From Rhyacophila brunnea (Eukaryota; Arthropoda; Insecta; Trichoptera; Rhyacophilidae): 64,000 nucleotides of DNA. Every line of letters begins with the position of its first letter. Position 1 is the stretch's first letter. Shown here piece after piece: positions 46,609 to 59,030 of this stretch. Position numbers and translations under genes: made by a program. The stretch is from NCBI GenBank assembly GCA_022495005.1, contig JAGYXB010000135.1:868001-932000 (forward strand), given 5' to 3'. The notes below the pieces were generated by a model. That model did no database searches. It worked only from the letters and a program-made list of their open reading frames with translations, and was not told where the DNA came from.

Positions 46609-47751
46609 ATGTAAGATAATAATATATAGGTATGTACATCTTAAGAATAATTCTATTATTTATGTCATATGGATGTTTATGACAAAAAAATGATGAATTA
46701 TTTTAGAGTAAGTATTTAACATTTCAATAATTTTACTATCAAAGTTAATACTTTTACGAAAATTTACTTTATCATTTTTTATTAATTGTTAATTCTTACT
46801 GGTGAAATTCAATAATAATTAAATTCTACTGAATACGGCTCTTTTCACCGTTAATTCCATGTATAACCACGTGATGCGATTCTGTCAGTTGGGGACAGAG
46901 TAAATGGGACGATGACAGAACGGTGCTTCCAGTTTGATCAAGCCATAGGATCAGTGGGTGACATTTATGCTAGGTGGCCAGTAAAAAAATTGAAACACAA
47001 AATATTCATACATGTCACGTAATTTTGAAAAATTAAATTTGACGATCCTAGATATCAGCTAGGTGAATATGAGTTTTGTAAAATAGAAAAAAAGGTTTTG
47101 AGACATAAAAAAGATTTATAAACACATTTTTGGTCAAACGGCTGAATTAAATTAAATGTTTTAAATTTTGAGTAAAAAAAATGGCACCAAGCAAATCAAT
47201 CAGTATTTTCTTTTTTTAATTGAATCTATTCTATTGATATAAAAAGATATTGTTAAATCTGTAACGTTTTTTTCATTCCTTCGCTCATTTTTTTTCCGTC
47301 TACTATCCATACTAAAGTTTGGTAAGCAGGTGCTAATGTAAAGATTAAACTCATTATGGAGGCGGTCCGGTACGCCAAACATATTGTTCATAAACAACTT
47401 ACTTTTTTGTTAAAAATCTTATTTATTTGCAACATTCTCTAATATATTACACATGGACGGTGTCCAGATAGACATGTAAAATACAAGTGTGTTGTTGATA
47501 TACTTTACGAGATAATAAAACTTTAACATTTATTAGTACGCGTCGTCATTTTTCTTGTGTATCGAAGGATAAGATGAGGGTTGAGATGGAGTAAAATTTA
47601 TATCATAATTTTATTGTAATTTAGTTTCTATATAACTTTATATTACATACTCAGGTAATTAAAAATATTTACATAAATTTATGGAATTATTTTTTGGCTT
47701 AAAAGAGTATACTTATGGATTATTAAGAAATTGTAGATTATTTTTATTTTA
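46609..47751. other. AT-rich DNA with a small GC-richer patch at 46840-46990
   Basis: The patch holds ACCACGTGATGCGATTCTGT and GGACAGAGTAAATGGGACG. No gene or repeat was recognised. Confidence 0.4.
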
Positions 47752-47829
47752 CTAACTGGATCATTTTTTTCTCAAAGATCAAAGAAAAAACTAACTGGAT
47801 CATTTTTTTCTCAAAGATCAAAGAAAAAA
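47752..47829 (+). repeat. Perfect 2 x 39-bp tandem repeat
   Basis: CTAACTGGATCATTTTTTTC followed by TCAAAGATCAAAGAAAAAA is present twice back to back (47752-47790 and 47791-47829) with no difference between copies. Perfect identity implies a very recent duplication or, alternatively, an assembly artefact. Confidence 0.95.
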
Positions 47830-50819
47830 CTATTTAAAAAATAATTGCGGTGATTAAAAGTCTGAAACTTCGATATTAATTTACCTTTAATTATGTTGTC
47901 AAAAACTTGTCGCAAAGCTACTGGGTTAAATTGCAGAATAATAACTACCATTTTTTTTAATAATTATTAAGTTTACTAAAGGAAAAATAACATGTTCAAA
48001 AGTTTAATGCAAAAATAGAAAAACTTCGATCCATCTTAGATTCAGGCATAAACTCAAAAAGCACAGTTCTACACACTCACTAGTAGGTTTGCAAAAAAAC
48101 TTTCCCGTTCATCTGACAACGAATGATAAAATAGAGAATCGTGATGTCATTACGAACGCACAATGGTATGTTTTATATGGATGCATAAACTTTTCACAAG
48201 ATGACTTTTCTTTTCACCTTGTTTGTACCTAGCTACGTTGAAAGACTTCTAAATAAAGAAAATATAACGTAGAATATAACCTTTAAATTTTTTTTTATAA
48301 TTTTATCAAACTCATTGTTGTGTATAACTATGATTAATGTATTAGATTGAGAGGTAATACTATGATAATCACATATTTATAATAATATAATAATACTATT
48401 TACGTTCATTTGCTATTATAGCCGTAGTATGAACCAAATACTCAAATATCTTGCACAACTCTACAAACGCAAATTTGACGTATACACGGCACGGCGTTGA
48501 TAACGTTATTTAACTATGGTCATGACAAAAGTGACTTTGATGGTCCACGTAATCTAAAGTGTAAACTACGTATTACTACTTATCCGTAGGCTTTGTGTAC
48601 AGTTTCTGACAACATAGAGCGGCATGCACAATCTAAGATTTCGATCCTAAGGATAAGTCGCCGAAAAGCATGACTTAACTATAGACAATCTTGAGTATAG
48701 AGTTAAGAAATCCTTAACCATAGATTACTTTTGTTATGAACATGCCCCCTTATGTATTACCATTAACCACTGACAGCTGCTGTCAAAATAAATTCGCATG
48801 TCTATAAAACAGTCCATACACTCAAATTCATTAAACAATGTATCTCAATATGGATATTGATAGTGTTAATTCGTTTGGCATGTACTTGCAGAGTATTATT
48901 TTACTTTTATACGCCAGCTCGCAGAAATACAAGATGCCAGGTGATATAATGACATTTGACGCTAGTGTTACCATGTTAAAAAAATATCTTGCGATGCCTA
49001 TGGAATCACGTATAATGACTTATAACGGAAACATAAGAGTATTATAATTAAATATTAATATGTATTTATAGTTATTGCATTTATAATATGCAGTTGTCAT
49101 ATTTTTGTCATCGTTTTACAATTATAAAATAATTTACCTAAACTATAGGAAAGAGAATTTTTAAATATGGTATTATTTTGAGTAGAAATGATCTTAACTA
49201 AGGACAATGTTTCTGCATAGTGTTTTCTGCTAAAGAAATTTTAGTTATGACAAATTAATGTTTCTGCATTCCGCTCATAGTATATATACTAATTGATTGT
49301 TTCAAATTTTGACAATTTTTATGATATTTTAATTACTACTACTACGGGTTCATTTCAAATACAATTTTTTTGTTGGCTCCAAGTTCTGACATAAATTTGA
49401 ATGGTTGACTTATTTCATGCACTATTATGATATTTGTATTAATTGTCTATAGTATGTTCTAAAAATATAATTACAATACTTGTATATTTTATGATTTAAT
49501 CTTATATAAGTATATAATTGTGTGTTATTGCCGAAATGAAGCAAAAAATTAGCAGGTACTAATGTGCTTAAGTATGTATTTCGTTATGCGCAGGCGCTGG
49601 ATTATGCTAGCGAAATAATTCTAAAAAGTACTGTGGTGATTTGAATGTGTAATAGTAATGTTAGTATTGTTTGCTTTAAAGCCTGCTTCAATGATTACCG
49701 ATACAACTACAAATTTTGCCATACCGATAGTGTTACTGATTTAGATGATATATTTGTACGTATATTAGGTAGATTATTGAATTATTATTAGAATAATCAA
49801 TTTTTAAGTGTTACTTGCCTGAAGAGCAGCATCAAAAACAATTGTTATTTTTATTTAATAAAACGCAATTTTTTATAGTACTTATTCCACTTTTAATTAA
49901 TATATTAGGACCGGTTTTGTCCGCCTCAGTGGGACATTTTCAACTGAATACATATTTTTAAAACAATATTTATCAAACAAAATTCAAAGCGATAGAAATA
50001 ATATAACAATAGGTACATAATAATTATCCGTTCAATAATACCTTCCCAATAACAGACTAATTTAAAACTAATGAGGTTGGACATTAATATTTCATACTGC
50101 GTCAGGGGCATTAAACAAAATATTTAAAAAGTATTTAAAAATAAAAGAAATCAAAAACAATGAAAAGAGACTTGAAATAGACAATAAGAAAATAATGAAT
50201 GAACTGACGTATAAATGAAAGTGATTATTTATTATACGCAATCATGAAATATGGAAAAAAACTAAATCATTTCTCACTAATATAATATAAAAAAAACAGC
50301 AATATTAGTAGTTAACAAGTAAAAAGGCTTCTCTCCATTTTTGAAATTCACAAAAGTCACACACTGAAATATTTGAATTAGACTAAACAGCCTTACTATT
50401 TTTAATTTAAACAATGGTAAAAGTAGTTCAGTACACTTTATATAATATATAATATATAAAATAATAAAATTTATTATGTACCTAAAAACCCCTCAAAACT
50501 GTGTCATTGTTTTTATGCACACATCTCAATGTGTAAGTGATTAAGAGAAGCACTTTTGATTTTAAGCTATCAACTCAATTGCTCTGTATTTAAATATTTT
50601 TTTCCAGATTGTTAATTACGTAATAAGTATATACATTTATACGAGTATTTATAATTAACCAATATTTTTGGGTACTACCAATGCTCATCCTTTAATGAAA
50701 ATTCAAGAGAGTTTTGGTAAAATAATTAAGTTAATAAAAGAATAATACGTGGATATTATTTAAAGTATGGTTGTATATTGCAGTGATAAAATAGCTAGCT
50801 AGCTGCCAAGGAAAAATAA
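47830..50819. other. AT-rich DNA with a GC-richer patch near 48420-48700
   Basis: The patch contains ACACGGCACGGCGTTGATAA and CATAGAGCGGCATGCAC. The frame 48838-49047 starts with ATG but matches nothing I recognise. TAGGACCGGTTTTGTCCGCC near 49907-49926 resembles TAGGATCAGTTTTATCCACT near 51810-51829, so a shared dispersed repeat end is possible. Confidence 0.35.
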
Positions 50820-51120
50820 ATTCGAGCTACAAAACCCGAACTGCGAGCAGTCGCACTTTTTGCCTAAACACGTACGGTCCTCATAAATTCAGATATGAAA
50901 ATAATAAAGTTAAAGTATCTGACATGACTTTGGTAGCAGCCGACGGGCGAGCGTCTCTAAGAAAAGGCTTTCGCGCGACACGAGAGAGAAAAAAGCCGCT
51001 TGACATCCCCGCGGGATTGCGAATGAAGAATTCATTTCTTAAAAAGAGAATTTTCATCCTAATGATGCCCGCCCTTGGAGCGTTCGGATTGTCCACAAAT
51101 TGAATACGAACAAAATATCC
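50820..51120. other. GC-richer island
   Basis: CGAACTGCGAGCAGTCGCAC, CAGCCGACGGGCGAGCGTC and TTGACATCCCCGCGGGATTG stand out from the flanks, with a palindromic CCCGCGGG. The minus frame 50881-51096 is basic and has no known domain. It is a candidate conserved non-coding element. Confidence 0.35.
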
Positions 51121-53326
51121 ACCGAATAGTGAGACGTTGACATCATGTCATTTGCATAACTTAGCCAATGTGTCCTCGATTGTCACTCTGGTATAAATGA
51201 GATTATAATATTTTCAATAAGTGTGGGGTAGCATCATATTTCAACTTCACTACGAGTGAATGTTTGTGATATTTTTTTAGAGAAATTACTAAGTATGTAA
51301 AAACTGCTTAAAATTAATTAAACTTTTAAAAATCTTGCATGAATCAAATTATTAGTACGTAACCTAGATTAACTAATCTTTTTTATTAAAAAATATTATG
51401 TACCACGTATTGTATTTATTACTGCAATTTTAATAACTACTGTATTATGATTTGTTTATAAAACAAGAAATATAATAAGTCTTCTTTTTTAAATTTGTCC
51501 CTAAAATATGATAAGAATCACACCTTTTATTTTCCGGGCGATGGCTCATTTCATTAAGCTGTCTTTCATGTTAACAATTACGTATTATAAAAAATATTAT
51601 TTCGATTCCTATTCGGTTAAATCTTAGTATTTTTTAGTAATAATTATATTTTTTTTAATAAAATTAATTGCTGTATTCTTAAATTGTATGAAGGTGAGTA
51701 TACCTTGAATAAAAATAGTTAAATTTAAAAAAAATCCTTTTTAGTGTGATTTTTTTTCGTAAACACTGATTCTAGTATTAATTAAAATAAAACATAATAT
51801 TTTGTAGTACTAGGATCAGTTTTATCCACTTCAAATGGTCACTGTCAACTGTGTCCTATGAAGCTGACAAAATCAATTCTGGCCAATTTAAAATAGGTTG
51901 AATTAATACGACATAACTGTGCTTTATTTTAATTAATACAATACATTGTCAACAAAATTTGACAGTGAACACCATAAAAGAAATTCTACTATTAATAAAG
52001 TAGTGATAAAATTGAAAAGAAAAAAAAAAAACCCTTAGATTTTATGATGAAGCTTATCAGATAGAGCTTTATCGAGTTGAAGTCATTATAACATTGTTAC
52101 ATAGGCAAAATAATAGACATACCCAGACAAAGTCTCAAAGCACTTCATTTAGACGTTGTAGAGATTTGAGTTTTCCCGCTTGGCTCTAGGGCTGGATGAT
52201 AGCGATCTAAGAGTGCTTTGCCCCGTATTCCTTTCCTTTAGAGGCGTTTATAACGTCTAAAGAATACATACCTTAATAAAGACATTATAATAACCGTACC
52301 GGTCGACTCCGTTGGCTTTTGAAAATTGAACGCCTTAATCGAAATTCTTCATTGACTATAATAATATTATGTATCCTCTATATGAACCGGCATTATGATC
52401 AAATTTAAGAAGATAGTACATATATTATTTTCCATATGTTGTCAACTTTAAACTTAAAACAAAATAAACACATTTGATATAGGTAGTTGGTTACATATAT
52501 ACTATGCATTTGTTTGATAATATAGAATAATAAGACTTGTTGATAAGACTTATTTATCTTGTAGAGTTTATATATTTGTATTCATCATAAACAAACATAT
52601 TAAGGTGAAGTGTTGTGTTACTAGGAACTAACTAGTAGGTAATAAAATATGACGAAACATTAAATTAAATACAATTTACTGAATACTTAGTTTTAAGTAG
52701 GTAATCAAAACCTACCTATCCAAATTAATATGAAGAAAATACGTATTTTAAAATTTAAATACTTATAAACTTATGAATAAATATAACCATTTGCATTTAT
52801 TTAATTTTGTTCCTTCCAATTAAATCGGTTTTTTCAATCCAGGTTTCGCATTTTAGAAAAAATTTTCATTATACACACTCATCAGTGGCAAAGTTTATTG
52901 TTTAAAGTTTAAGGAAATCTACTGTTTACATGGTTACAACGTTAACATAATATACCAACTAAAAGACTACGAAGAGATATTCCTAATACTCGTAACTAAA
53001 GACTTCACACAAGTATTGAAAGTGTTGGACATTTTGTATATTGAAATACTTACTATATATATGCACTAAATATACACACGTTGTAAAATAATTTTAATTC
53101 CATCAAATAGGTACATCAGTAAGTTAATAGTATTATTTTCACCTCGTTATTTCATGTAGTTATTTTAACCATTTAAATAAAGTTTGATCAGCTTTATTGA
53201 AGATGAAGAAAATGATTTTGAATTATTGATGAAATTAATTAAAAAAGAAACATCGAGTTTTTTCAATAAATTCTATAAATTATGTTTATTTATATCTAAT
53301 CGAGCTGTATGAATAAAATATGAGTT
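51121..53326. other. AT-rich DNA with a possible small MITE at 51830-51980
   Basis: GGTCACTGTCAA (from 51838) and TTTGACAGTGAACACC (ending near 51974) are short imperfect inverted repeats. A unique GC-moderate block at 52125-52265 holds CTTTAGAGGCGTTTATAACG. No gene was recognised. Confidence 0.35.
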
Positions 53327-53367
53327 AGATCAGTCCATTGCGTAAGTCTTACGTAATGGACTGATCT
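53327..53367. repeat. Perfect-type hairpin, 19-bp stems
   Basis: AGATCAGTCCATTGCGTAA, a 3-base spacer (GTC), then TTACGTAATGGACTGATCT. There is one mismatch in 19 pairs. It is too short to be an element with a body. It may be the fused ends of a foldback that lost its interior. Confidence 0.9.
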
Positions 53368-53800
53368 TATTATATTAACTATTATGCGGTACATTTATTA
53401 TATCGATAGATTATGAATTTATTTACATTTACATTCACATTTACAAAAAAAGCATAAAACACCCATGCAGTTACATATATTATGTTATAGAAAATAAAAA
53501 GAGATAAAATACAATAAAGAATAAAAAATATATTCATAAAAACACAGCCTATTAGTGCAATATTTGACATTGCATTTCACTTCCTAACTTTTCAAGACCT
53601 TATTTTTGATGTTATTATGTTCATGGTGGAAAATAAAGATACGCAAAAATATGAGGAACCAAAACAGGATTTAATTTTGTAAGCTTCTTTTTTCATAAGA
53701 GGGGTTTTTAAGGGGTTCGGTTCGATAATGGAAAACTGCTTATTAAAAAATCCTTTAAAAACGTTTGCTGTGTAGATAGTCCTGAATTTAGTTGATGAAT
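53368..53800. other. AT-rich interior, possibly of a hAT-like relic
   Basis: The right boundary of the relic is at 53887. I could not find a matching left terminus, so how much of this belongs to the element is unknown. The minus frame 53592-53870 runs into it and has no recognised domain. Confidence 0.3.
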
Positions 53801-53887
53801 TTTCCTTTTTCTCAACTCTGTCGGGGGCGCACGAAAATGGCTCCGCGGACCCACATGCGCCCGTGGGCACGCAGTTAAGAACCCCTG
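53801..53887 (-). mobile_element. hAT-like terminal fragment
   Basis: Read on the minus strand from 53887 the sequence begins CAGGGGTTCTTAACTGCGTG, then CCCACGGGCGCATGTGGGTC. This is the style of many insect hAT ends (CAGGGGTTCTTAACC...GGCCCG). GCGTAAGG would be the adjacent target sequence. No opposite terminus was found, so the element is truncated or its left end has decayed. Confidence 0.55.
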
Positions 53888-54299
53888 GCGTAAGGCATTA
53901 GTTTATATTTATAACATCTTAGTATTTTTTCAACTTTGGGTGTTTTTGTCATAATATATTTTTAACGAGGTACTGTAATAATTATTATTGGTAAGCAGTA
54001 TTTAAAAAATAGATAAAATATTGTTATTATAATATTACGTATTCGTATTGTTTGTATTGCAAAACATGATTAATTTTTATAACTAATAATATACGAAAGG
54101 ATTAACTCCTTCAAATTTAATTATTCCTCATGATATTCTGCAAGGCGTACAAATGGCACCAAGTCTTGACGTACCTCCAGCATCGGATATCATTTCATCG
54201 CTCCTTCTTACGTGCCACCAACTTCGTTCACGTCCCTTTAAGTATTACGTACGATGCGCATGCACATTTCCCTGTATATGAGGCAATGTCTTGTGCATT
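53888..54299. other. AT-rich DNA, GC-richer at 54140-54260
   Basis: The block around 54140-54260 (GCACCAAGTCTTGACGTACC) is unique and non-coding in appearance. Nothing is firmly recognised. Confidence 0.3.
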
Positions 54300-54372
54300 T
54301 TAATTTAGCCATTATACTCCGGTAACTGCTCGCCCTGGGTTCAAAGCCGGGTGGGTCGCTTAATACATTGTA
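54300..54372. repeat. tRNA-like fragment
   Basis: CTCCGGTAACTGCTCGCCCT followed by GGGTTCAAAGCCGGGTGGG contains a good plus-strand box B. The preceding CGGTAACTGCTCG matches the reverse-strand head of SINE family 1 (GCGGTAACCGCTCGG). The mixed orientation means it is not a functional tRNA and is probably a rearranged SINE head. Confidence 0.35.
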
Positions 54373-57300
54373 TCACACCGAAAGATTCTACTTGATTTTC
54401 AGGGCGATGATGACAAAACACCAAAAATATAATTATAAATCAATTTTGCACTTACTTTCCGTAATTATCATCAATTTATAATTTGCTTCAATCATTATTT
54501 ACCCACACTGCCATAATAATATTGTTATCGCACCTACAGGGTATTTTCAGATGTAACAGTTTTTTCACGCCAAATGAAAAAAACTTGAAGTTGTTTTTTT
54601 CCCTGTCTTTTAAATCCAGATCAAAAACGAATCGATTCGGTTTATTGCTAATAGCTATTAATTATAAAAAATAGTAAATTAAACCTCCATTCAATAAAGA
54701 CCAGATGTCCAGATTAGCATAAAAAATATAAATTTACATTACTATACGTTTTACATGTTATAAAAATGCTAAGTATTGTGTATTGGTGATCTCATACAAT
54801 ATAATATTTTATAAGCGCCATCTTGTTTTTGTCGTTGACAATTTTATTTACCGATTTACTAAGTTTTATGAAAACTTTCATATCAAAATTTATTAATGTA
54901 ATACAGTAGTATAATATAGGGGTGTTCGTTTCAATGTCGGTAACTGCCATATTCAACCATTTTGAGATAATCTCAAAAAATCATCAAGCACATCACACGA
55001 CTACAAATAGAATACTTACTTATTATTAAAACTATTTAGTAAAAGCTAATGGCGAAATAAAATGTACTTATTGTCATTAAAATTAATGCGAATTCATGTT
55101 TAAAGTTAGTCGTAAAATATTAAAAAAAAAAAATGACTTTGCAATCAACCTCCAGTAAAGTTCAATTTTGTTTGACTAACAAACGGAAGTAGATTTGATA
55201 TTTTATGAATATACACACGATGTGAAAGTGCTTATAGAATTGAATCAGAACCTAGAAAGATATTAAAAAAATGTATAATAGAAATTACCGTGTTTGAAAC
55301 TAATGGTCTTTAATTATAATTGGAAAGAATTTAATATAGTTGCATTCTTTATTGTAATATGGTGTTATGTAAGGTGCAAAGACTCCAGAATTCCAGTTTG
55401 ACTCTGTTATTTTCAAGATTTCATTGTGTGATACATTTTTGTAAAACGCGATTATCGTTTAAGATCTTTTGTGTTGCGTTTGAATCAGCAAACTTTTATC
55501 TGCGAACTTTAAAAGTACCTAATCCCCCGCCTTTAGAGAGAGTTTTTATGAAAACAAAGCACGCTTGCAATATGTATAAGTTTTTAGTACTGCATTTTAA
55601 AGTGACAAAAATACTCCCATCCTATATTATATTATAGTCGCATTACAAACTCACTATATAGATTATAGATGATAATAAAAAATCTAAAAAATCGTACCTA
55701 TAAGTAAAGCAATTTCAACAAAAAAGTTTAACTAATAAAGTACCGTATAAAATTAATTACGGTTTCATTTAACATAAAATTGCCGGAATTATTAATTTAA
55801 ACAACAAAATATGTTTACTTTCTGAAGGATTTACCAGGAAAACTTGTAATATTTTGTTATTAAAATATTTTCTGAGTACTTTTCAGAAACACTCACCGAA
55901 AAAAAAATATTTGAACAAATTAAATAAAATCTATGATGAGTCAAATACGAGTAGGTACGAGTATCATCGGAGTCAAAAAAATGTTTAAAATCATTGTTAG
56001 AAAAAAAAGATGACAATATACCTACTGGTATTATCGTAAATTATTCCTTTTGCAATAACGTTGAAACAAACGGAATATTAGTGTTAGAACTGAAATAAAT
56101 ATTTGTCAAAACATAAAGCTGTTATTGTTTAAAGCAGTAATGAGCAACTATTATTATCACGAGGATCAAATTACATACCAAAAACTTTGACTCACTGGAT
56201 TTACAAAATATATTCACAATATACACTTTTGTATGCTTATCGAAATCAATTATTTTATAAAACAATACAATTTGAAATCTAAATTTTTCGTACCATTGGT
56301 ATGTGCGAATAGTGGATGAAGATACGGAAAGGCAAAACTCGGGTCGCAAGTAACGATTAAAATGTAATAGTACAAAACATTAAAATAAATTATGTTTTAA
56401 ATTCAACTTTCATGAAGTACCTTTCATCGATAGTATTATGTTTCAATAAAATTGTATTATTTTTTAATATATTTTATGTCATTTACTATACGATTGTTCT
56501 AAGTAGGTATGTACTCAAGAATGTATAAAAAAAATGATCTAAAGATTTTTTCATTTTCGCTTCAATCCATAGCGTTACTAGTTATTTTGAAACAGAGTCA
56601 GTTTATTGAATTGAAAATTATTGTTTTACACTATTGAGTGGGTATGTTCATTATGAATTCTCTTTAGCTCATTCACTGCTGACTAGATAATGATTTTTAA
56701 TTACCACATTTAAAAAGCACGTTCATTACATTGATTGGTCGCCTGATCATTACGCGCTAGGTGCGTCTTCAGCGTTCAAAGTATTAATACAGCAGAGTGC
56801 GTAATAGTTTTAATAATAATATCTTGTAAATCTATCCGCGCGATCAATTGTCCATGTGTAAATGTTATGAGGTTAAACACTAACATGAGAATGTTATAAT
56901 ATTCACATATTAAAATATAACTTTTGTATGACGGCGCCATATATTAGCACAGACGTAATAAGCAAAGTACGAACTGAATAAACAGGTTTTACAGCGTAGA
57001 GTTGTAGTAAAAATATAAAAAAAAACAAAAGCACCTTACACAAGACGAAAAATTGCAAAAGTTTATAGGTGTACCAAGATTTGTGTGGCGTTATGGCGCG
57101 AAAGCTGAAGGATACCAGTCAAAACTATTTCCACCCAGTAGCAGTAGTCGAAAAACTCACGCCGAGCCAATCATAACTTTATATGTTACCCGTGATGTAA
57201 GCAACATTTGCTCTCACGTTTCATGATGCAGGGGGTGTTTGTTTTGTGGCAAAATGCTCATAATGTCCTCTGTGTAGACAGAGACAATGTGACACGAACA

Positions 57301-58779
57301 AAAATAACTAGTGTTTGTTTCGTGAAAAAAAGGTTGTCGATAAATAATTAACCATGTTTTTTTAAAGCCATATTACTTGTTGAGCATTTTCCTGATAAAT
57401 AAATATTACTATTAATTTATCATCAAGTTTGACAAATACGAATAACTTAGGTACTATACAAGATTCAGACCCTCATGGATCACTTAATTTTTCTAAAAAC
57501 CTCTGACCGATTTTAATTGAATTGTTTTTACGTAGCACGTATAAGTACTTATTATTATATTGACTTTGTTGAGAAAAAATATTTTCTTTTCTTCTCAATT
57601 AAGACTATTCGTTCGTTTTTTATTTACGAATTTAAATATTTTAGTTCCCAAAATTTATGGACCCTGAATTGTTTATAGGTCCTAGGCACTGTGCATATTT
57701 ATTTAATCTATTATATAAGTGAGCCCTGGTAAAATCTACACAAAATATTTAACACCAAAAGATAATTTTGCATAAACTTAACATATGGTGTATCTAATGG
57801 TGGTGGATGTTGAGAGATTCCTGAATAATCACATGGACAAACGAATCTATTGTCATCAAATTTGCACTTTTGAATTCTTTCTCGAACATGGTATACTTGC
57901 ATTAGATTCTTTAGTTTTTTGGTCACAAACTCTGCGTAGATGTGAAAATCTCATGGTGTTTTATCTGGTAAAATTTAGAAGATGGTGAAAAAAGCCTTCT
58001 TTTTTATGAATGAACAAAATCAAGACTTTGTATGCTGCTGAATGCCCAGAAAGTTGAATAATGTTACTACTGTCTTACTACCAAATCACCCAGATTAAAA
58101 TGCTTTTGACAAAGAAGAAGACGTTTATAATACAACTTCTTCCAAACAAAAATACTATATAACTAGTGCGATTGTGATGATGACACACAAAACTTTCCAC
58201 TCGCTCAGAAGCCAACAAGCTAGCGAGTTGAAACCGTCAATTTTGGTACTATTTAACGAGACGTATTGAGTAGTTCATTTTTTACCTGCAGGTTTGCCAC
58301 TATCGCTCTACTGCGCAGACGCAGATCGGCCCACACGCCAGCAAGTAGCGAGTAAAGTATCTAGGCTGTCAACTTTTCTCGGTAGATTGTTTACAATCTG
58401 CTTGTTGACAGATTGTAAAATGGCCGGCTTGTAACTTGTAAAGTAGCTCAATGTCATCAAGCCTTAAGCAATAGCATGTAAGTTTTACTTATGAATATTG
58501 TATTATGTTCGTAGACTGCTGTGTAAATATTTTATATATTTCCCAATCATAATATGTTTGTTTATATAATAAAATTCTTACTAATGCGCCAACTAATTAC
58601 TATTAAAATATTCATAATCCCCATATTTACTCATACGGGTCGCGTATTAACAGATGTTATAAAATAATAAGAATGTTATATATTTGAATCTATTTGTATA
58701 TTTTTTTGCACAAACAATTTAATTTATTAGGGTAATAAAGATAATCACATAAAGGATTTTCACGGTGTAAATCCTAAAA
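54373..58779. other. AT-rich DNA, nothing firm
   Basis: Frames at 55359-55637, 56122-56349 and 57711-57988 have no recognisable motif and overlap antisense frames or A/T-rich filler. A moderately GC-richer stretch at 58190-58440 contains inverted words (ACTCGCT...AGCGAGT; AGATTGTTTACAATCT) but no clear element. Confidence 0.4.
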
Positions 58780-59030
58780 CACCATGTAAATATACTCACA
58801 TCTGCAGAGCCGGCCATCGGCAGAAAAATAAGCGACAGAAAGGCCGTAAAAGTGTGAAAAACCAACGCGGGGAAGATAATGTGTGATCATTTGTCTTCGT
58901 TTCAGGAGCATGAGGTAGGGGCCATGGTACAGACGGAGAGACGAAGGGGGGGATGGCGCAAGAAAAATAAGTAAATAAAAACGAATAGCTCGAGAGAAAG
59001 ATGAGCTGCACAATGGTCGGCGTGTAGCTA
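58780..59030. other. GC-richer, purine-rich island
   Basis: GAGCCGGCCATCGGCAG, CCAACGCGGGGAAGATAATG and GAGAGACGAAGGGGGGATGG form a purine-rich strand. Two overlapping minus frames in different phases argue against coding. It is a candidate non-coding element. Confidence 0.3.

Noticed and set aside
49905..51975. Element bounded by the similar GGTTTTGTCC/AGTTTTATCC words
   Set aside because: Only about 40 bases resemble each other, in direct orientation, with no further shared structure. Not enough to define an element.
54316..54360. tRNA gene with a good T-arm
   Set aside because: The upstream half matches the SINE head in reverse orientation, so no complete cloverleaf is possible.
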